Assembly (NCBI GenBank): GCA_964391725.1
Contig: CAYMNB010000001.1
Coordinates: 1-64,000 of the forward strand
Length of the DNA stretch: 64,000 nt
Source of the DNA: SpSt-1165 sp964391725
Lineage (GTDB): Bacteria; Chloroflexota; Anaerolineae; Anaerolineales; Anaerolineaceae
Direction: 5' to 3'
The notes under the pieces are model-generated. The model was not told where the DNA came from and ran no database searches. It saw nothing but the letters and a program-made list of their open reading frames with translations. The number at the start of each line of letters is the position of its first letter. Positions within the stretch are counted from its first letter, which is position 1. A program made the position numbers and the translations under genes. This document shows, in pieces, positions 41,266 to 50,361 of this stretch.

Positions 41266-44200
41266 ATGGCAAAAATTTCCCTGAGAGCATACCTGCGAGA
41301 AATAAATACCCTCATCGAGAGTAAAAATATCGATTTGGCATTTGAACACTGCAAACACATCCTGAAAAGCTACCCGAAATACATTGATATTTACCGGTTG
41401 CTTGGAAAAGCCTATCTGGAATCTTCACGCTATGAAGAAGCAGAAGGTATGTTCCGGCGGGTGCTGGCTGTTCTACCCGACGACTTTGTCTCGCACCTTG
41501 GTCTTAGCGTTGTCAAAGAAGAGAGCAGCGACCTCGATGCCGCCATCTGGCACATGGAACGCGCTTATGAGTTGAAATCCACCCAAACCATCCATGAAGA
41601 ACTGCACCGCTTGTTCACCCAGCGCGATGGCATCGCCCCCCCAAAACCTCTCATTACACGCGGCGCTTTGATCCGCATCAATGTACGCAGCGGTCTATAC
41701 CAGCAGGCTTTGAAAGAAATTGACCTCGCACTGAAAGAAGATTCTCAACGCATTGACCTCGAAATCCTGCGGGCGCAGATTTATTACAGACTGAATAACA
41801 TCCCCAACACCTTGAAGTATTGTCAACAGGTGATCAAAAAGCGGCCCTACGCCTATGACATCAATACCATGCTGGCAGAGGTTGCCGAAACACCTGAACA
41901 AGCCGAACCGTTCAAGCAACGACTGTACGAATTGGATCCCTACACCAGCTTTGTCACTGAATCAACCAGCTTGGCCGATGTGCAAGATGATTTGATCATG
42001 ATTGAAAAACTGGATTTGCAACCTGCTATCGAGACAGAGCAAAAGGACGAGACGCAAGAATTCGACGACACGATCAGCCACGATGAATATGCTGACACAC
42101 AAGAAGTGTCGGTGGCAGAAGATTCTGAAGATACATTCGAGGATTCAACCCTGTTAGAGGCACAATCACATGAAAGCGCTCACATCCCTGACTGGATGAA
42201 GGGAGCCGGCTGGGAAGCCGGAACACCCAAACCCCCCGATGAAGAGCAGGCCTTGATCGAACAATATGATCAGGCCGATTATGTGCCGGATGTGGGGATG
42301 GACAACGCCATAGATGAGCTCGACGAAGAAGATCTGCCCGAGTGGATTAAAGACTTTGCTCCAGCAGAAGCTGCCCGTGATGAATTACCCTCGTTGTTTA
42401 GTGAAGACACCGACGAAGAAGAACAAGAGGAGGAAAAGATTGCCTGGCTCGATGCCATCCTATCAGGTGAGGATGAGGGAAAACCAGCCAGCGCCCCGGC
42501 AGAACCCGAAAAATTGGATCAACCTCTGGAATCTAAAGGGATGCCTGTCTTCGGTGAAGATTTGGCAGCAGACCAGGAATGGTTGGAGAAAATTTCTACA
42601 CAGGAGGGATTAATGGAAGAACAGCAGCAAAGTAAAGACCGTCCCTCTCGGATGCCTGCCCCTGAGGAAATGAATCAATTTGTGTTTGAAGACGATGAAG
42701 AGGAGGTAGAAACCTCCGAAGAACCGGCAATCATTGATGAGCCGGTAGAAGCATATGCAGAAGAAGCCGATGAAGATGACATCGATTCTGCTATCGCCTG
42801 GCTTGAAGGCCTGGCGGCCAAACAAGGCGCCGATGAAGAGGTCTTGTTTAGTGCACCAGAAACGCGCGATGAACAGCCTGAGTGGATATTTGACGACGAA
42901 GAACAACCTGAATCAGAAATATCTGAAGAACCTATCCAGGAAGCCCGGTCGATGGATAGTTCTATGGAGTTTGAAATGGATGGTGTAACCATCGCGTCGA
43001 TCGAAATCCCTGCACAGGAACCTGTCACCTTAGATGAGACTGAGGAAGCACCCGAGGAGACCATAACCGAAGAGCCTGTGGAATTCGCGGTAGAACCAGA
43101 GATAGCTGCCGAAGAAGAAGAGGAAGAAGAAGTTGTGTTCGCATTTGAATATGATCAGGAAATCGGCAGTCCTGAAGCACTGGCGGATGCGATCGCAATT
43201 GACGAAGAATCGCAAGACGTGCCTGAGTGGCTAAAAGCCATTGCACCACCGGAAAGGGTCACCAAACCGCTCTCCGCTGAGGTTCCTGTAGAGCAGATCC
43301 CTGCCGAAGTAGAAGAAGAACCAGCAGAAATCCTTGAAGAGGTTTCTCTGGAAGAAGAACTTGAGGAACAAGCGGAATGGGATCAAGTGTTGACCGAAGA
43401 AGAAGAGGAGCAGCAGGAAGCATCCATTCCCGATGCTGAACGTATGGCAACTACGGCGGTGCTTGACTTTATTAAACAAGAAGTGGATAGTGATGTTTCT
43501 GAAATTGACGAGTGGTTAAAGAACCTCCCCGACCTGCCAGAGGACGTCACAGCCCTCGAAGAAGAGTTGGAAGAAGAGAATCCTCTGACTGACGAAGAGC
43601 TTGACACAACTCTTTTCACTGTGAACCAGGAGCAAGAACACGGCCCAGTTGATTTCATTGATGACTTCTTCTCTGAACCGATCGAGGAAGAAGAGATTGA
43701 ATTGGCTGTTTCAGATGATGAACCCTATCAATGGGAGCAGATCTATGAAGAAGATGATTTGCCCGATTGGATTTCTGACATCAGCGAGGACGATTTGGGC
43801 GAAACTATAGCGCAAATTGATGCCACACAAGAACAAAGGAGTGAATTGCCTGACATGCCTGCATGGATCACTGGCGAAGATGATTCTGGACATGAAGAAA
43901 TCTTGCAGGAAGCAACCCGGAGTGAGTCAATGGAGTCATTTGAGGAACTCGAGGAAGAGACCCTCGATGCAGTTGAGGAAGAAATCGAACCAGAACCAAT
44001 AGCTGAAACTGAAGAGCCGTCCTCAGTTACAGGAGAACTCCAAGAGGTTGATGAACGGGAGATTGAGGAAGCCGATCTGCTGGCTGATGAAGAAAAACAA
44101 CCCGAAACTGACTTCGAAGAATTATTCATCATTGCCAAGAACCAGTTACACAATGGCGAATTCGATGAAGCGCTCCCGCAATTGCAACAGCTGATGCAAG

Positions 44201-44367
44201 ATGAGCAGTGGAACCAGTCGGTTATCGATGTCTTGTTATTTGACATTGAGACCTATCATCCTATTGAGGTACATTCCTGGATGCTTCTGGGTGATGCCTA
44301 CCGCAAACAAAATAATCTGCAGCAGGCATTAGATGCCTACACGAAAGCAGAAGGCTTTATCAAGTAA
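41266..44367 (+). CDS. Very acidic TPR protein with ten repeated Trp motifs
   Basis: 1033 residues. TPR-like helices fill about 1-240 and again about 955-1033. Between them is a long, very Glu/Asp-rich and probably disordered region. Within it a short motif recurs, roughly acidic-[IVLM]-P-[DE]-W-[LIM]. Trp residues lie at 310 (IPDWM), 360 (LPEWI), 394 (IAWL), 439 (QEWL), 512 (IAWL), 540 (QPEWI), 655 (VPEWL), 750 (IDEWL), 835 (LPDWI) and 867 (MPAWI). No signal peptide or membrane helix. The motifs look like docking sites for a partner or self-association. Function unknown. The next gene, 24 nt on, is ndk. Confidence 0.8.
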   Translation: MAKISLRAYLREINTLIESKNIDLAFEHCKHILKSYPKYIDIYRLLGKAYLESSRYEEAEGMFRRVLAVLPDDFVSHLGLSVVKEESSDLDAAIWHMERAYELKSTQTIHEELHRLFTQRDGIAPPKPLITRGALIRINVRSGLYQQALKEIDLALKEDSQRIDLEILRAQIYYRLNNIPNTLKYCQQVIKKRPYAYDINTMLAEVAETPEQAEPFKQRLYELDPYTSFVTESTSLADVQDDLIMIEKLDLQPAIETEQKDETQEFDDTISHDEYADTQEVSVAEDSEDTFEDSTLLEAQSHESAHIPDWMKGAGWEAGTPKPPDEEQALIEQYDQADYVPDVGMDNAIDELDEEDLPEWIKDFAPAEAARDELPSLFSEDTDEEEQEEEKIAWLDAILSGEDEGKPASAPAEPEKLDQPLESKGMPVFGEDLAADQEWLEKISTQEGLMEEQQQSKDRPSRMPAPEEMNQFVFEDDEEEVETSEEPAIIDEPVEAYAEEADEDDIDSAIAWLEGLAAKQGADEEVLFSAPETRDEQPEWIFDDEEQPESEISEEPIQEARSMDSSMEFEMDGVTIASIEIPAQEPVTLDETEEAPEETITEEPVEFAVEPEIAAEEEEEEEVVFAFEYDQEIGSPEALADAIAIDEESQDVPEWLKAIAPPERVTKPLSAEVPVEQIPAEVEEEPAEILEEVSLEEELEEQAEWDQVLTEEEEEQQEASIPDAERMATTAVLDFIKQEVDSDVSEIDEWLKNLPDLPEDVTALEEELEEENPLTDEELDTTLFTVNQEQEHGPVDFIDDFFSEPIEEEEIELAVSDDEPYQWEQIYEEDDLPDWISDISEDDLGETIAQIDATQEQRSELPDMPAWITGEDDSGHEEILQEATRSESMESFEELEEETLDAVEEEIEPEPIAETEEPSSVTGELQEVDEREIEEADLLADEEKQPETDFEELFIIAKNQLHNGEFDEALPQLQQLMQDEQWNQSVIDVLLFDIETYHPIEVHSWMLLGDAYRKQNNLQQALDAYTKAEGFIK

Positions 44368-44391
44368 AAACCTTATACAGAGGAGATAATT

Positions 44392-44850
44392 TTGGAAAGA
44401 ACACTGGTGTTGATCAAACCGGACGGCGTTCAACGTGGCCTGGTGGGTGAAATTACAAAGCGCCTCGAAAACCGCGGCTTGAAGTTGATTGCATTGAAAA
44501 TCGTCTTTCCCGACAAAGCCCTGGCAGAAAAACATTATGCCGTCCACATAGGCAAACCGTTCTACGAAGGACTGGTTCGTTACATCACCAGCGGGCCGGT
44601 GGTTGCTATGATCTGGGCAGCCCCAGACGCCATCCTTGCCGTCCGTCAGACCATGGGAGCCACCAGCCCTACTGAAGCCGCTCCGGGCACCGTCCGTCAT
44701 GACTTCGCCATCATCCGTGACCGCAACCTGACCCATGCTTCTGACTCGCCAGATAACGCTGAACTCGAAATTGCCATCTGGTTTGAAGATCATGAGATCA
44801 TTGATTGGCAGATGACCCAGGAGCCCTGGCTGCTGTATCGAAACTCTTGA
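44392..44850 (+). CDS. ndk: Nucleoside diphosphate kinase
   Basis: 152 residues, the usual length. It moves phosphate from ATP to NDPs through His115 in NLTHASDS. N-terminal ERTLVLIKPDGVQRGLVGEI and the PEAAPGTVRxDF-type segment are typical, though this one reads RHD where RGD is usual. TTG start at 44392 with AGGAG seven bases before. It sits after the acidic TPR gene and before two thymidylate-kinase-like genes, so a nucleotide-supply group. Confidence 0.95.
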   Translation: MERTLVLIKPDGVQRGLVGEITKRLENRGLKLIALKIVFPDKALAEKHYAVHIGKPFYEGLVRYITSGPVVAMIWAAPDAILAVRQTMGATSPTEAAPGTVRHDFAIIRDRNLTHASDSPDNAELEIAIWFEDHEIIDWQMTQEPWLLYRNS

Positions 44851-44898
44851 CAAAGCTGTATCTGGGCAAATTCTATACCTGACCGAGAAGCTACTGAT

Positions 44899-45423
44899 AT
44901 GAAAATTGTTTGCATCGAAAGTGATGACATTCATCTGCGCGACCAAACAGTGAATGCTATCGCCCAACAATTACGCACACAGGGCATGCATGTGCGGGTC
45001 GCAGCTTTCCCGGGAGATGGGCCTTTTGCGCATCAAATTCGTGTTGCACTTGATCTGCGGACGCAGTACCATGATCTGCCCTGGCACGGGCTACAACTCG
45101 TCGACCGCATGGATTTCTTTTTCAATCCAACCAATGGATTGACTCAGAGTGTCAACATATTCGATTACCTGCTTATATCTGGCAGTCATTATCATGAATA
45201 CCTGCAAACAGATGACGAAGAATTAAGTTCATGGATCCTGGCCATTAATGCCGTCCTACCCCAACCGCATTTGGTGTTTTGGATAAGCGAAACCCAACCC
45301 GACCAAGCATTTGATCGCCTTGTTAATGTTTTACCCTCGGCACGCAGGTTCGTACCGACACCTTCCAGCGACATGGCTGATGTTATCTGCGACTACATGA
45401 AAACAGAGAGCCATCATGAATAA
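44899..45423 (+). CDS. Thymidylate-kinase-like protein without P-loop
   Basis: 174 residues that follow the thymidylate kinase pattern in reduced form: a first strand MKIVCIES, the segment RVAAFPGDGPFAHQIRVAL where Tmk has its FPR/G segment, then LVDRMDFF and LISGSHYHEYL at the D-R-Y position. The P-loop G-x4-GKT is absent; residues 7-16 read ESDDIHLRDQ-like sequence instead. It cannot bind ATP in the normal way. Its stop overlaps the start of the intact tmk gene by 8 nt, so the two are co-translated. I infer a regulatory or structural partner of Tmk. Confidence 0.65.
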   Translation: MKIVCIESDDIHLRDQTVNAIAQQLRTQGMHVRVAAFPGDGPFAHQIRVALDLRTQYHDLPWHGLQLVDRMDFFFNPTNGLTQSVNIFDYLLISGSHYHEYLQTDDEELSSWILAINAVLPQPHLVFWISETQPDQAFDRLVNVLPSARRFVPTPSSDMADVICDYMKTESHHE

Positions 45424-46057
45424 TACCGTCGGGAAATTAATCGTGATCGAAGGCCTGGATGGCGCAGGCACCACTACCCAGACGAGATTATTGGAACATT
45501 GGCTGGTCTCTCAATGCCAACTCGACGCCATGACAACCCGGGAGCCTTCCAATGGTCCTGTTGGCGCCATGATTCGTGCCATACTTGCCAACCGATTGTC
45601 CGCCGATCCACTTACTCTGGCGGGCTTATTTGCCACCGACCGTCTTGACCACATTTACCGGCCCGGCGGCATCGATGACCAGCTGAAAACTGGCAAATGG
45701 ATTCTGATGGACCGTTACTACCTGTCCTCTTTTGCCTACCAGGCGTCGACCATGAATGAGGACCAGATCCAGTGGCTGCGCACCATTCATTCGCCTTGTC
45801 CCCGTCCGGATCTTACGATTTTTATCGATGTGCCGGTTGATATCTGCCTGGAAAGGATCTCGCAGAATCGCTACGCCGAATTTGAATTATTTGAGAAGAA
45901 GACATCTTTAGAAGAAATTCGCACCCGGTATTATATCGCGATGGACTATTTTCTAACACAAGGCGAAAATTTTACCGTCATCGATGGAACCCGCCCGATT
46001 GACGTAGTACAACAGGATCTCCACAGTGTCGTCAATCAGGCATTCCATCTGTTATAA
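45416..46057 (+). CDS. tmk: Thymidylate kinase
   Basis: 213 residues. P-loop EGLDGAGTTTQ (about 12-22) with a GTT rather than GKT ending, TTREPSNGPVG (about 40-50), FATDRLDH (about 69-76) and the DRYYLSSFAYQ motif (about 96-106). It phosphorylates dTMP to dTDP. The missing Lys in the P-loop is worth noting; a variant with Thr is seen in some archaeal and bacterial relatives and does not by itself mean inactivity. It overlaps the P-loop-less paralogue upstream and precedes prfA by 38 nt. Confidence 0.88.
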   Translation: MNNTVGKLIVIEGLDGAGTTTQTRLLEHWLVSQCQLDAMTTREPSNGPVGAMIRAILANRLSADPLTLAGLFATDRLDHIYRPGGIDDQLKTGKWILMDRYYLSSFAYQASTMNEDQIQWLRTIHSPCPRPDLTIFIDVPVDICLERISQNRYAEFELFEKKTSLEEIRTRYYIAMDYFLTQGENFTVIDGTRPIDVVQQDLHSVVNQAFHLL

Positions 46058-46095
46058 TACGCAGGCGATATTATTGTATATAAAGGTTGTGTTTA

Positions 46096-47160
46096 ATGAT
46101 GTTAGATAAAATACGTTCTCTTGAAGAACGCTACCAAGAGCTTAATAAACAAATGGCAGAGGCTCCTGAAGACTATGCCCGGGTGGCTGAGCTAGCCAAG
46201 GAACGCTCTGACCTTGAGCCCATCATCCTCAAAGGCAGAGAATATGAGTCCAAAACCAACCAGCTCAAAGAAGCCATTGAACTGCATGAAAGCGCTGATG
46301 ATGAATTCAAAGGGTTGGCACAATTAGAAATTGAAACCCTCCAGCCAGAGATTGAAGACATCGAGAGCGAAATCAAACGCCTGATGCTGCCCAATGACCC
46401 CCGTGACCAGCGTAATGTAATCATGGAAATCCGTGCAGGTGCCGGTGGCGACGAGGCTGGCTTGTTCGCCGCGGACCTGTTCCGTATGTACTCGCGCTAT
46501 GCAGAAATCCGCCACTGGAAATTGGAAATGGTGTCTGAAAACGAAACCGGCATTGGCGGCTTCAAAGAGGTCATTTTCATGATCAAAGGTAAAATGGCCT
46601 ACTCGCGCCTGAAGTTTGAATCCGGAGTTCATCGTGTGCAACGCATTCCGACCACGGAAACCTCCGGCAGGATTCACACCTCCACCGTCACAGTGGCTGT
46701 ACTTGCTGAAGTAGATGACATCGACATCGAAATCCCCGATTCCGACATCAACATCGATGTCTATAAATCCGCTGGCGCTGGCGGACAGAATGTACAAAAA
46801 AACTCCACCGCCATCCGTATCACCCACCTCCCCACCGGCATGGTGGTCTCTTGCCAGGATGAAAGATCACAGCTTCAAAACAAATTGCGCGCCATGAGCA
46901 TTCTCAAGGCGCGTTTGTATGAAATTGAAGAACAAAAACGACTGGATGCGCGCGACTCTACTCGCCGCTCCCAGATCGGCTCTGGTATGCGCTCTGAGAA
47001 GATACGCACCTACAATTACCCGCAATCACGTGTGACCGACCACCGCATCAATTTATCCTCACACAACCTGCCTGCTGTGATGGAAGGCGCGTTGGATCCC
47101 TTCATCGATGAATTGATCTTGATGGATGAAACTGAACGGCTCTCTTCGGCAGTAATTTAA
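46096..47160 (+). CDS. prfA: Peptide chain release factor 1
   Basis: 354 residues. GGQ motif at 229-231 in AGAGGQNVQKN triggers peptide release. The codon-recognition loop reads RIPTTETSGRIHTS, a P-x-T type as in RF1 (reads UAA and UAG) rather than the SPF of RF2. ATG 46096 has AAAGG nine bases upstream; ATG 46099 is equally possible. Three nt before prmC, which methylates the GGQ glutamine, the common bacterial pairing. Confidence 0.95.
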   Translation: MMLDKIRSLEERYQELNKQMAEAPEDYARVAELAKERSDLEPIILKGREYESKTNQLKEAIELHESADDEFKGLAQLEIETLQPEIEDIESEIKRLMLPNDPRDQRNVIMEIRAGAGGDEAGLFAADLFRMYSRYAEIRHWKLEMVSENETGIGGFKEVIFMIKGKMAYSRLKFESGVHRVQRIPTTETSGRIHTSTVTVAVLAEVDDIDIEIPDSDINIDVYKSAGAGGQNVQKNSTAIRITHLPTGMVVSCQDERSQLQNKLRAMSILKARLYEIEEQKRLDARDSTRRSQIGSGMRSEKIRTYNYPQSRVTDHRINLSSHNLPAVMEGALDPFIDELILMDETERLSSAVI

Positions 47161-47163
47161 TCC

Positions 47164-48021
47164 ATGACTACCTCTCTCGGTGATTGGTTGCGGATTGCCA
47201 GGTCACAACTCAAAACATCAGTTTTTGACGATGATATTGATCTGACTTTGTATCTATTGCTGGAACACCACCTGCACAAAAACCGCGCGTGGTTGTTAGC
47301 CCATCAAGACGCTTTGCTCCGTGCTGAACACATCGACCTATTGAATCAAGAACTCGACAAGGTTGCTGCGGGCGTTCCCCTCCCTTACCTGTTGGGTGAA
47401 TGGGAATTTTATGGATTCACTCTCAACGTTACCCCGCATGTCTTGATCCCCCGCCCTGAGACCGAAATACTCGTAGATACGGCCATTCGCTGGCTGAAAA
47501 GCCAAGTCTGGCAGCAACCAGCCAGGGTGCTGGATATTGGCACTGGATCAGGTGCTATTGCCATCGCCATTGCCAAACATACGGAAGGTGCCCAAATTTT
47601 CGCCAGCGACATCTCCTTAAGCGCATTGCACCTCTGCCAGACCAACCTCCACCAACTCAATATTGATAACAGAGTTCATCTAATTGCCAGTGATGGTTAT
47701 CCACCCGTCCAGGCAAAGTTTGATCTCATCTGCGCCAACCTTCCTTACATACCCTCTGCAGAACTCAACCGCCTTGCTGTCTCGAAGTATGAACCCAGGC
47801 TGGCATTAGATGGCGGGGATGATGGCTTCGCCATCATCCAGCAGGTGTTTTCGCAAATCACCAACTACCTGGCAGATACCTACCTGCTTCTTTTTGAGAT
47901 AGAATCATCACAAGGTGACCTGGCGTTGATCAAAGCACAGCAAGATTTTCCCTATAGTAAAATAGAAATCATGAAAGACCTGGCAGGGAATGACCGCCTG
48001 CTATCGATCGAAAGACAATGA
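47164..48021 (+). CDS. prmC: Release factor glutamine methyltransferase
   Basis: 285 residues. N-terminal helical domain, then a SAM-binding Rossmann fold with VLDIGTGSGAIAIAIAKH (about 122-139) and the glutamine-binding NLPY motif (192-195), NPPY in most members. RPETEILVDTAI precedes it as usual. It methylates the GGQ glutamine of RF1/RF2. Directly downstream of prfA and overlapping tsaC by 4 nt (ATGA). Confidence 0.93.
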   Translation: MTTSLGDWLRIARSQLKTSVFDDDIDLTLYLLLEHHLHKNRAWLLAHQDALLRAEHIDLLNQELDKVAAGVPLPYLLGEWEFYGFTLNVTPHVLIPRPETEILVDTAIRWLKSQVWQQPARVLDIGTGSGAIAIAIAKHTEGAQIFASDISLSALHLCQTNLHQLNIDNRVHLIASDGYPPVQAKFDLICANLPYIPSAELNRLAVSKYEPRLALDGGDDGFAIIQQVFSQITNYLADTYLLLFEIESSQGDLALIKAQQDFPYSKIEIMKDLAGNDRLLSIERQ

Positions 48022-48641
48022 ATACACAGATACATTCCATCCAGGATCCCGAAGCGATAAAGCTAGCTGTCAGTATTATCAAGTCAGGCGGTGTGATTGC
48101 CTTTCCTACTGACACCGTCTATGGCATCGGGGCTGATTTATGGAGCGAAAAGGCCATTAATCGCTTGTATCAGGTGAAGGGCCGTTCTTATGACAAAGCC
48201 ATCCCCATACTGATTGGTGAACAATCTCAGCTCAATCTGGTAGTTGATCATGCCGCACTCAATCCTCAGGCAAGTCAGTTGATGAATGCCTTTTGGCCCG
48301 GCGCAATGACCCTCATTCTCCCCAAACACAAATCGGTGCCGAATCGCCTGTCCGCGTATCCCACCGTTGGTGTGCGCATGCCCGACCACGCTCTGCTCTT
48401 ACGACTACTGACACAAACCGGACCGCTGGCGGTCACATCGGCCAACCGTTCCGGGCAGCCAGATGCCTTCACAGCCCAACAGGTAGAAAATGACCTTTCC
48501 GGCAGGATCGAACTGATCCTGGACGGCGGCACTACACCGGGCGCCGCTCCTTCTACAGTAGTCGATTGCAGCACTGATGAACTGAATCTGCTGAGAGTGG
48601 GCGAAATTACACGTGAATTGATCGACACCGCTTTGACATGA
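48018..48641 (+). CDS. tsaC: L-threonylcarbamoyladenylate synthase (TsaC/Sua5)
   Basis: 207 residues. YrdC-type fold with GGVIAFPTDTVYGIGADL (about 25-42), KGRSYDKAIPILIG (about 54-67) and VTSANRSGQPDA (about 139-150). It makes the threonylcarbamoyl-AMP used for t6A37 in tRNAs. The prfA-prmC-tsaC order is common in bacteria. Overlaps both neighbours by 4 nt, so translation is coupled along the run. Confidence 0.94.
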   Translation: MNTQIHSIQDPEAIKLAVSIIKSGGVIAFPTDTVYGIGADLWSEKAINRLYQVKGRSYDKAIPILIGEQSQLNLVVDHAALNPQASQLMNAFWPGAMTLILPKHKSVPNRLSAYPTVGVRMPDHALLLRLLTQTGPLAVTSANRSGQPDAFTAQQVENDLSGRIELILDGGTTPGAAPSTVVDCSTDELNLLRVGEITRELIDTALT

Positions 48642-49279
48642 GCAAATCAGAAAGTTTTCGCCCCTATATCCGCGAATGTGAAAATCATAAATGCCGCTTC
48701 CGTTATCCAGTCACAGAGATCACTGGAAAAGAAGACGTCTGCCCTGCCTGTCATGGCTCAACAACAATAATCGTACAATATCCCCAACATCCCAAACAGA
48801 CCCCAACACCAATAGCAAGGCCAAAATTCTCGCTCTTGCTGGACAATATCAGGTCTGTCTTCAATGTTGGTTCAATCTTTCGCAGTGCCGACGGCTGCGG
48901 CTTGGTGGAACATATGTATTTATGCGGCATCACCCCTACCCCGGATCACAACAAAATGGCGAAAACCTCGCTCGGCGCTGAAAAAAATATATCCTGGAGT
49001 TACTACCTTAACGCTGTTGTTCTCGCAGAAAAATTAATCGCTGATGGCTTTCATTTGCTCGCCCTGGAAGCAACACAGCAGTCAGTGCCCCTGTCGGAAT
49101 TTGGCAACACCACAATGTACAATCCTTGGGTACTCATGGTTGGCAACGAGGTCGCTGGTCTTGATCCCGCCCTGCTCGAATTGGCAGAATCGCAGATTCA
49201 TCTCCCCATGCATGGCATCAAAGAATCCTTGAACGTAGCGATAGCAGCGTCTATTCTTCTTTACTCACTCACAGATTAA
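48638..49279 (+). CDS. TrmH/SpoU-type RNA methyltransferase with N-terminal zinc ribbon
   Basis: 213 residues. The first 45 residues have C-x4-C and CPAC (ENHKCRFRYP, DVCPACHG), a small zinc ribbon not present in most SpoU enzymes. The methyltransferase core follows with NIRSVFNVGSIFRSADGCG (about 70-88), MVGNEVAGLDP (about 168-178) and the knot-forming LPMHGIKESLNVAIAASILLY (split here as two strands). It 2'-O-methylates RNA; target unknown. Last gene of the prfA operon, overlapping tsaC by 4 nt. Confidence 0.88.
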   Translation: MSKSESFRPYIRECENHKCRFRYPVTEITGKEDVCPACHGSTTIIVQYPQHPKQTPTPIARPKFSLLLDNIRSVFNVGSIFRSADGCGLVEHMYLCGITPTPDHNKMAKTSLGAEKNISWSYYLNAVVLAEKLIADGFHLLALEATQQSVPLSEFGNTTMYNPWVLMVGNEVAGLDPALLELAESQIHLPMHGIKESLNVAIAASILLYSLTD

Positions 49280-49297
49280 TGTTGGCCCCCCTTTTTC

Positions 49298-49306
49298 TGC
49301 TATAAT
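49298..49306 (+). promoter_or_regulatory. Extended -10 promoter of the DUF4870 gene
   Basis: TGCTATAAT, a consensus TGn-TATAAT extended -10 element. A -35-like TTGGCC at 49282-49287 is too close (13 bp), consistent with use of the extended -10 alone. Confidence 0.5.
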
Positions 49307-49373
49307 ACTGATAATGTTTTAATGTTCCAATCCACATTTCTCTTTCATTAAATAATTCCGGAGGTAAAAACCC

Positions 49374-49712
49374 ATGAGTGACTATGTTCCCAACACAGAA
49401 ATAACCGACGATGACAAGCTTTGGTCTTTGCTCAGCTACATCTTCATGCCGTTAATTCCATTGATCATGCTGCTGCTGGAAGATAAGAAGAACCGCAAGT
49501 TCATCAAATTCCACGCCATTCAGAGCCTGGTATTCGGTGTCATCGCCTATGTAATCAGCGGTATTCTCGCTCCTATCGTTGGCATCGGCTGCTTCGTCGG
49601 CATTGCGGCCTGGGGCTACGGTATCTATCTTGGTATTAAAGCATTCAACGGCGACTACGTTGAAATCCCGTTCATCACCGACTTCTGCAAAAAGCAGGGC
49701 TGGATTTCATAA
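49374..49712 (+). CDS. DUF4870 small membrane protein
   Basis: 112 residues. Three or four hydrophobic helices around a short cytosolic loop EDKKNRKFIKFHAIQSL (about 41-57), the hallmark of DUF4870/Tic20-like proteins. Membrane-integral, function unknown. Good GGAGG site. A strong terminator follows. Confidence 0.82.
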   Translation: MSDYVPNTEITDDDKLWSLLSYIFMPLIPLIMLLLEDKKNRKFIKFHAIQSLVFGVIAYVISGILAPIVGIGCFVGIAAWGYGIYLGIKAFNGDYVEIPFITDFCKKQGWIS

Positions 49713-49728
49713 CGGATCTATTGCGAGC

Positions 49729-49767
49729 AAAAAGCGTATGGGCCTCTGAAAGCCCATACGCTTTTTT
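49729..49767 (+). terminator. Strong terminator after the DUF4870 gene
   Basis: AAAAAGCGTATGGGC (49729-49743) pairs perfectly with GCCCATACGCTTTTT, 8-nt loop, with a T-run to 49767. It lies only 26 nt before the next gene's start, so some read-through must be possible if that gene has no promoter of its own. Confidence 0.88.
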
Positions 49768-49792
49768 ACAAACCAAAGGAGGGTCAAAACCC

Positions 49793-50194
49793 ATGGCAAA
49801 ACCGGGCAAAATTCAGCTCATTGCCATTTTTTCATTGGTCAATGGCATTATAAATATTTTATACGGCATAATTCTTATCATCGGCTTTCTAACATTCGGC
49901 CTCAGCACCCTTGGCTTTGGTCTCATATTGGGTATCATCTGCTGCCCCTTGTCCATCGCACCCATTGTGTTGGGCATTTTCGAAATTCTATATGCCGCAA
50001 AACTGATCAGCAATCCTGCCAAACCCGTGCAGCCGAGTAAAACCATCGCCATCCTCGACATTGTCTGTATCATTTTTGGCAACATGGTATCGCTGGCAGC
50101 CGGCATCGTTATGCTGGTGATGTACAACGACCCGGAAGTAATGGAATGGTTCGATGAGTTGAACAACCCTGCCAATCAGGCATACCTCCCCTAA
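49793..50194 (+). CDS. Small membrane protein, unknown
   Basis: 133 residues with about three or four hydrophobic helices: IAIFSLVNGIINILYGIILI, a CC-containing one near 55-75, and IVCIIFGNMVSLAAGIVML at the end. No recognised family. Start ATG 49793 has AAAGGAGG upstream; the frame is open further back to 49721, but that part overlaps the terminator. Adjacent to another small membrane protein. Confidence 0.65.
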   Translation: MAKPGKIQLIAIFSLVNGIINILYGIILIIGFLTFGLSTLGFGLILGIICCPLSIAPIVLGIFEILYAAKLISNPAKPVQPSKTIAILDIVCIIFGNMVSLAAGIVMLVMYNDPEVMEWFDELNNPANQAYLP

Positions 50195-50261
50195 AATAAG
50201 TATTTTCCTGAGGACAACCATTCTCTCTTTCCACCTCTTCATTGTGGCGGCTGGCTTTCGC

Positions 50262-50290
50262 TTGACCATAATGCCTCCCAAGATTAGAAT
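50262..50290 (+). promoter_or_regulatory. Promoter of the glyA-gcvT fusion gene
   Basis: TTGACC (50262-50267) and TAGAAT (50285-50290) with a 17-bp spacer. The leader would be about 65 nt and contains a small hairpin TGGCA-N6-TGCCA (50298-50313) but no recognisable riboswitch. Confidence 0.6.
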
Positions 50291-50361
50291 GTAGATATGG
50301 CAGTAGATTGCCATTTGTCAGACCAATAGCATATCACCTAACAATTCCCGGAGGCCAATGC

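Noticed and set aside
44329..44970. 213-codon frame antisense to ndk
   Set aside because: Shadow of ndk and flanks; no start signal, and it would overlap three plus-strand genes.
50195..50361. Glycine or folate riboswitch before the glyA-gcvT fusion
   Set aside because: A good promoter and one small hairpin are present, but no recognisable aptamer core.
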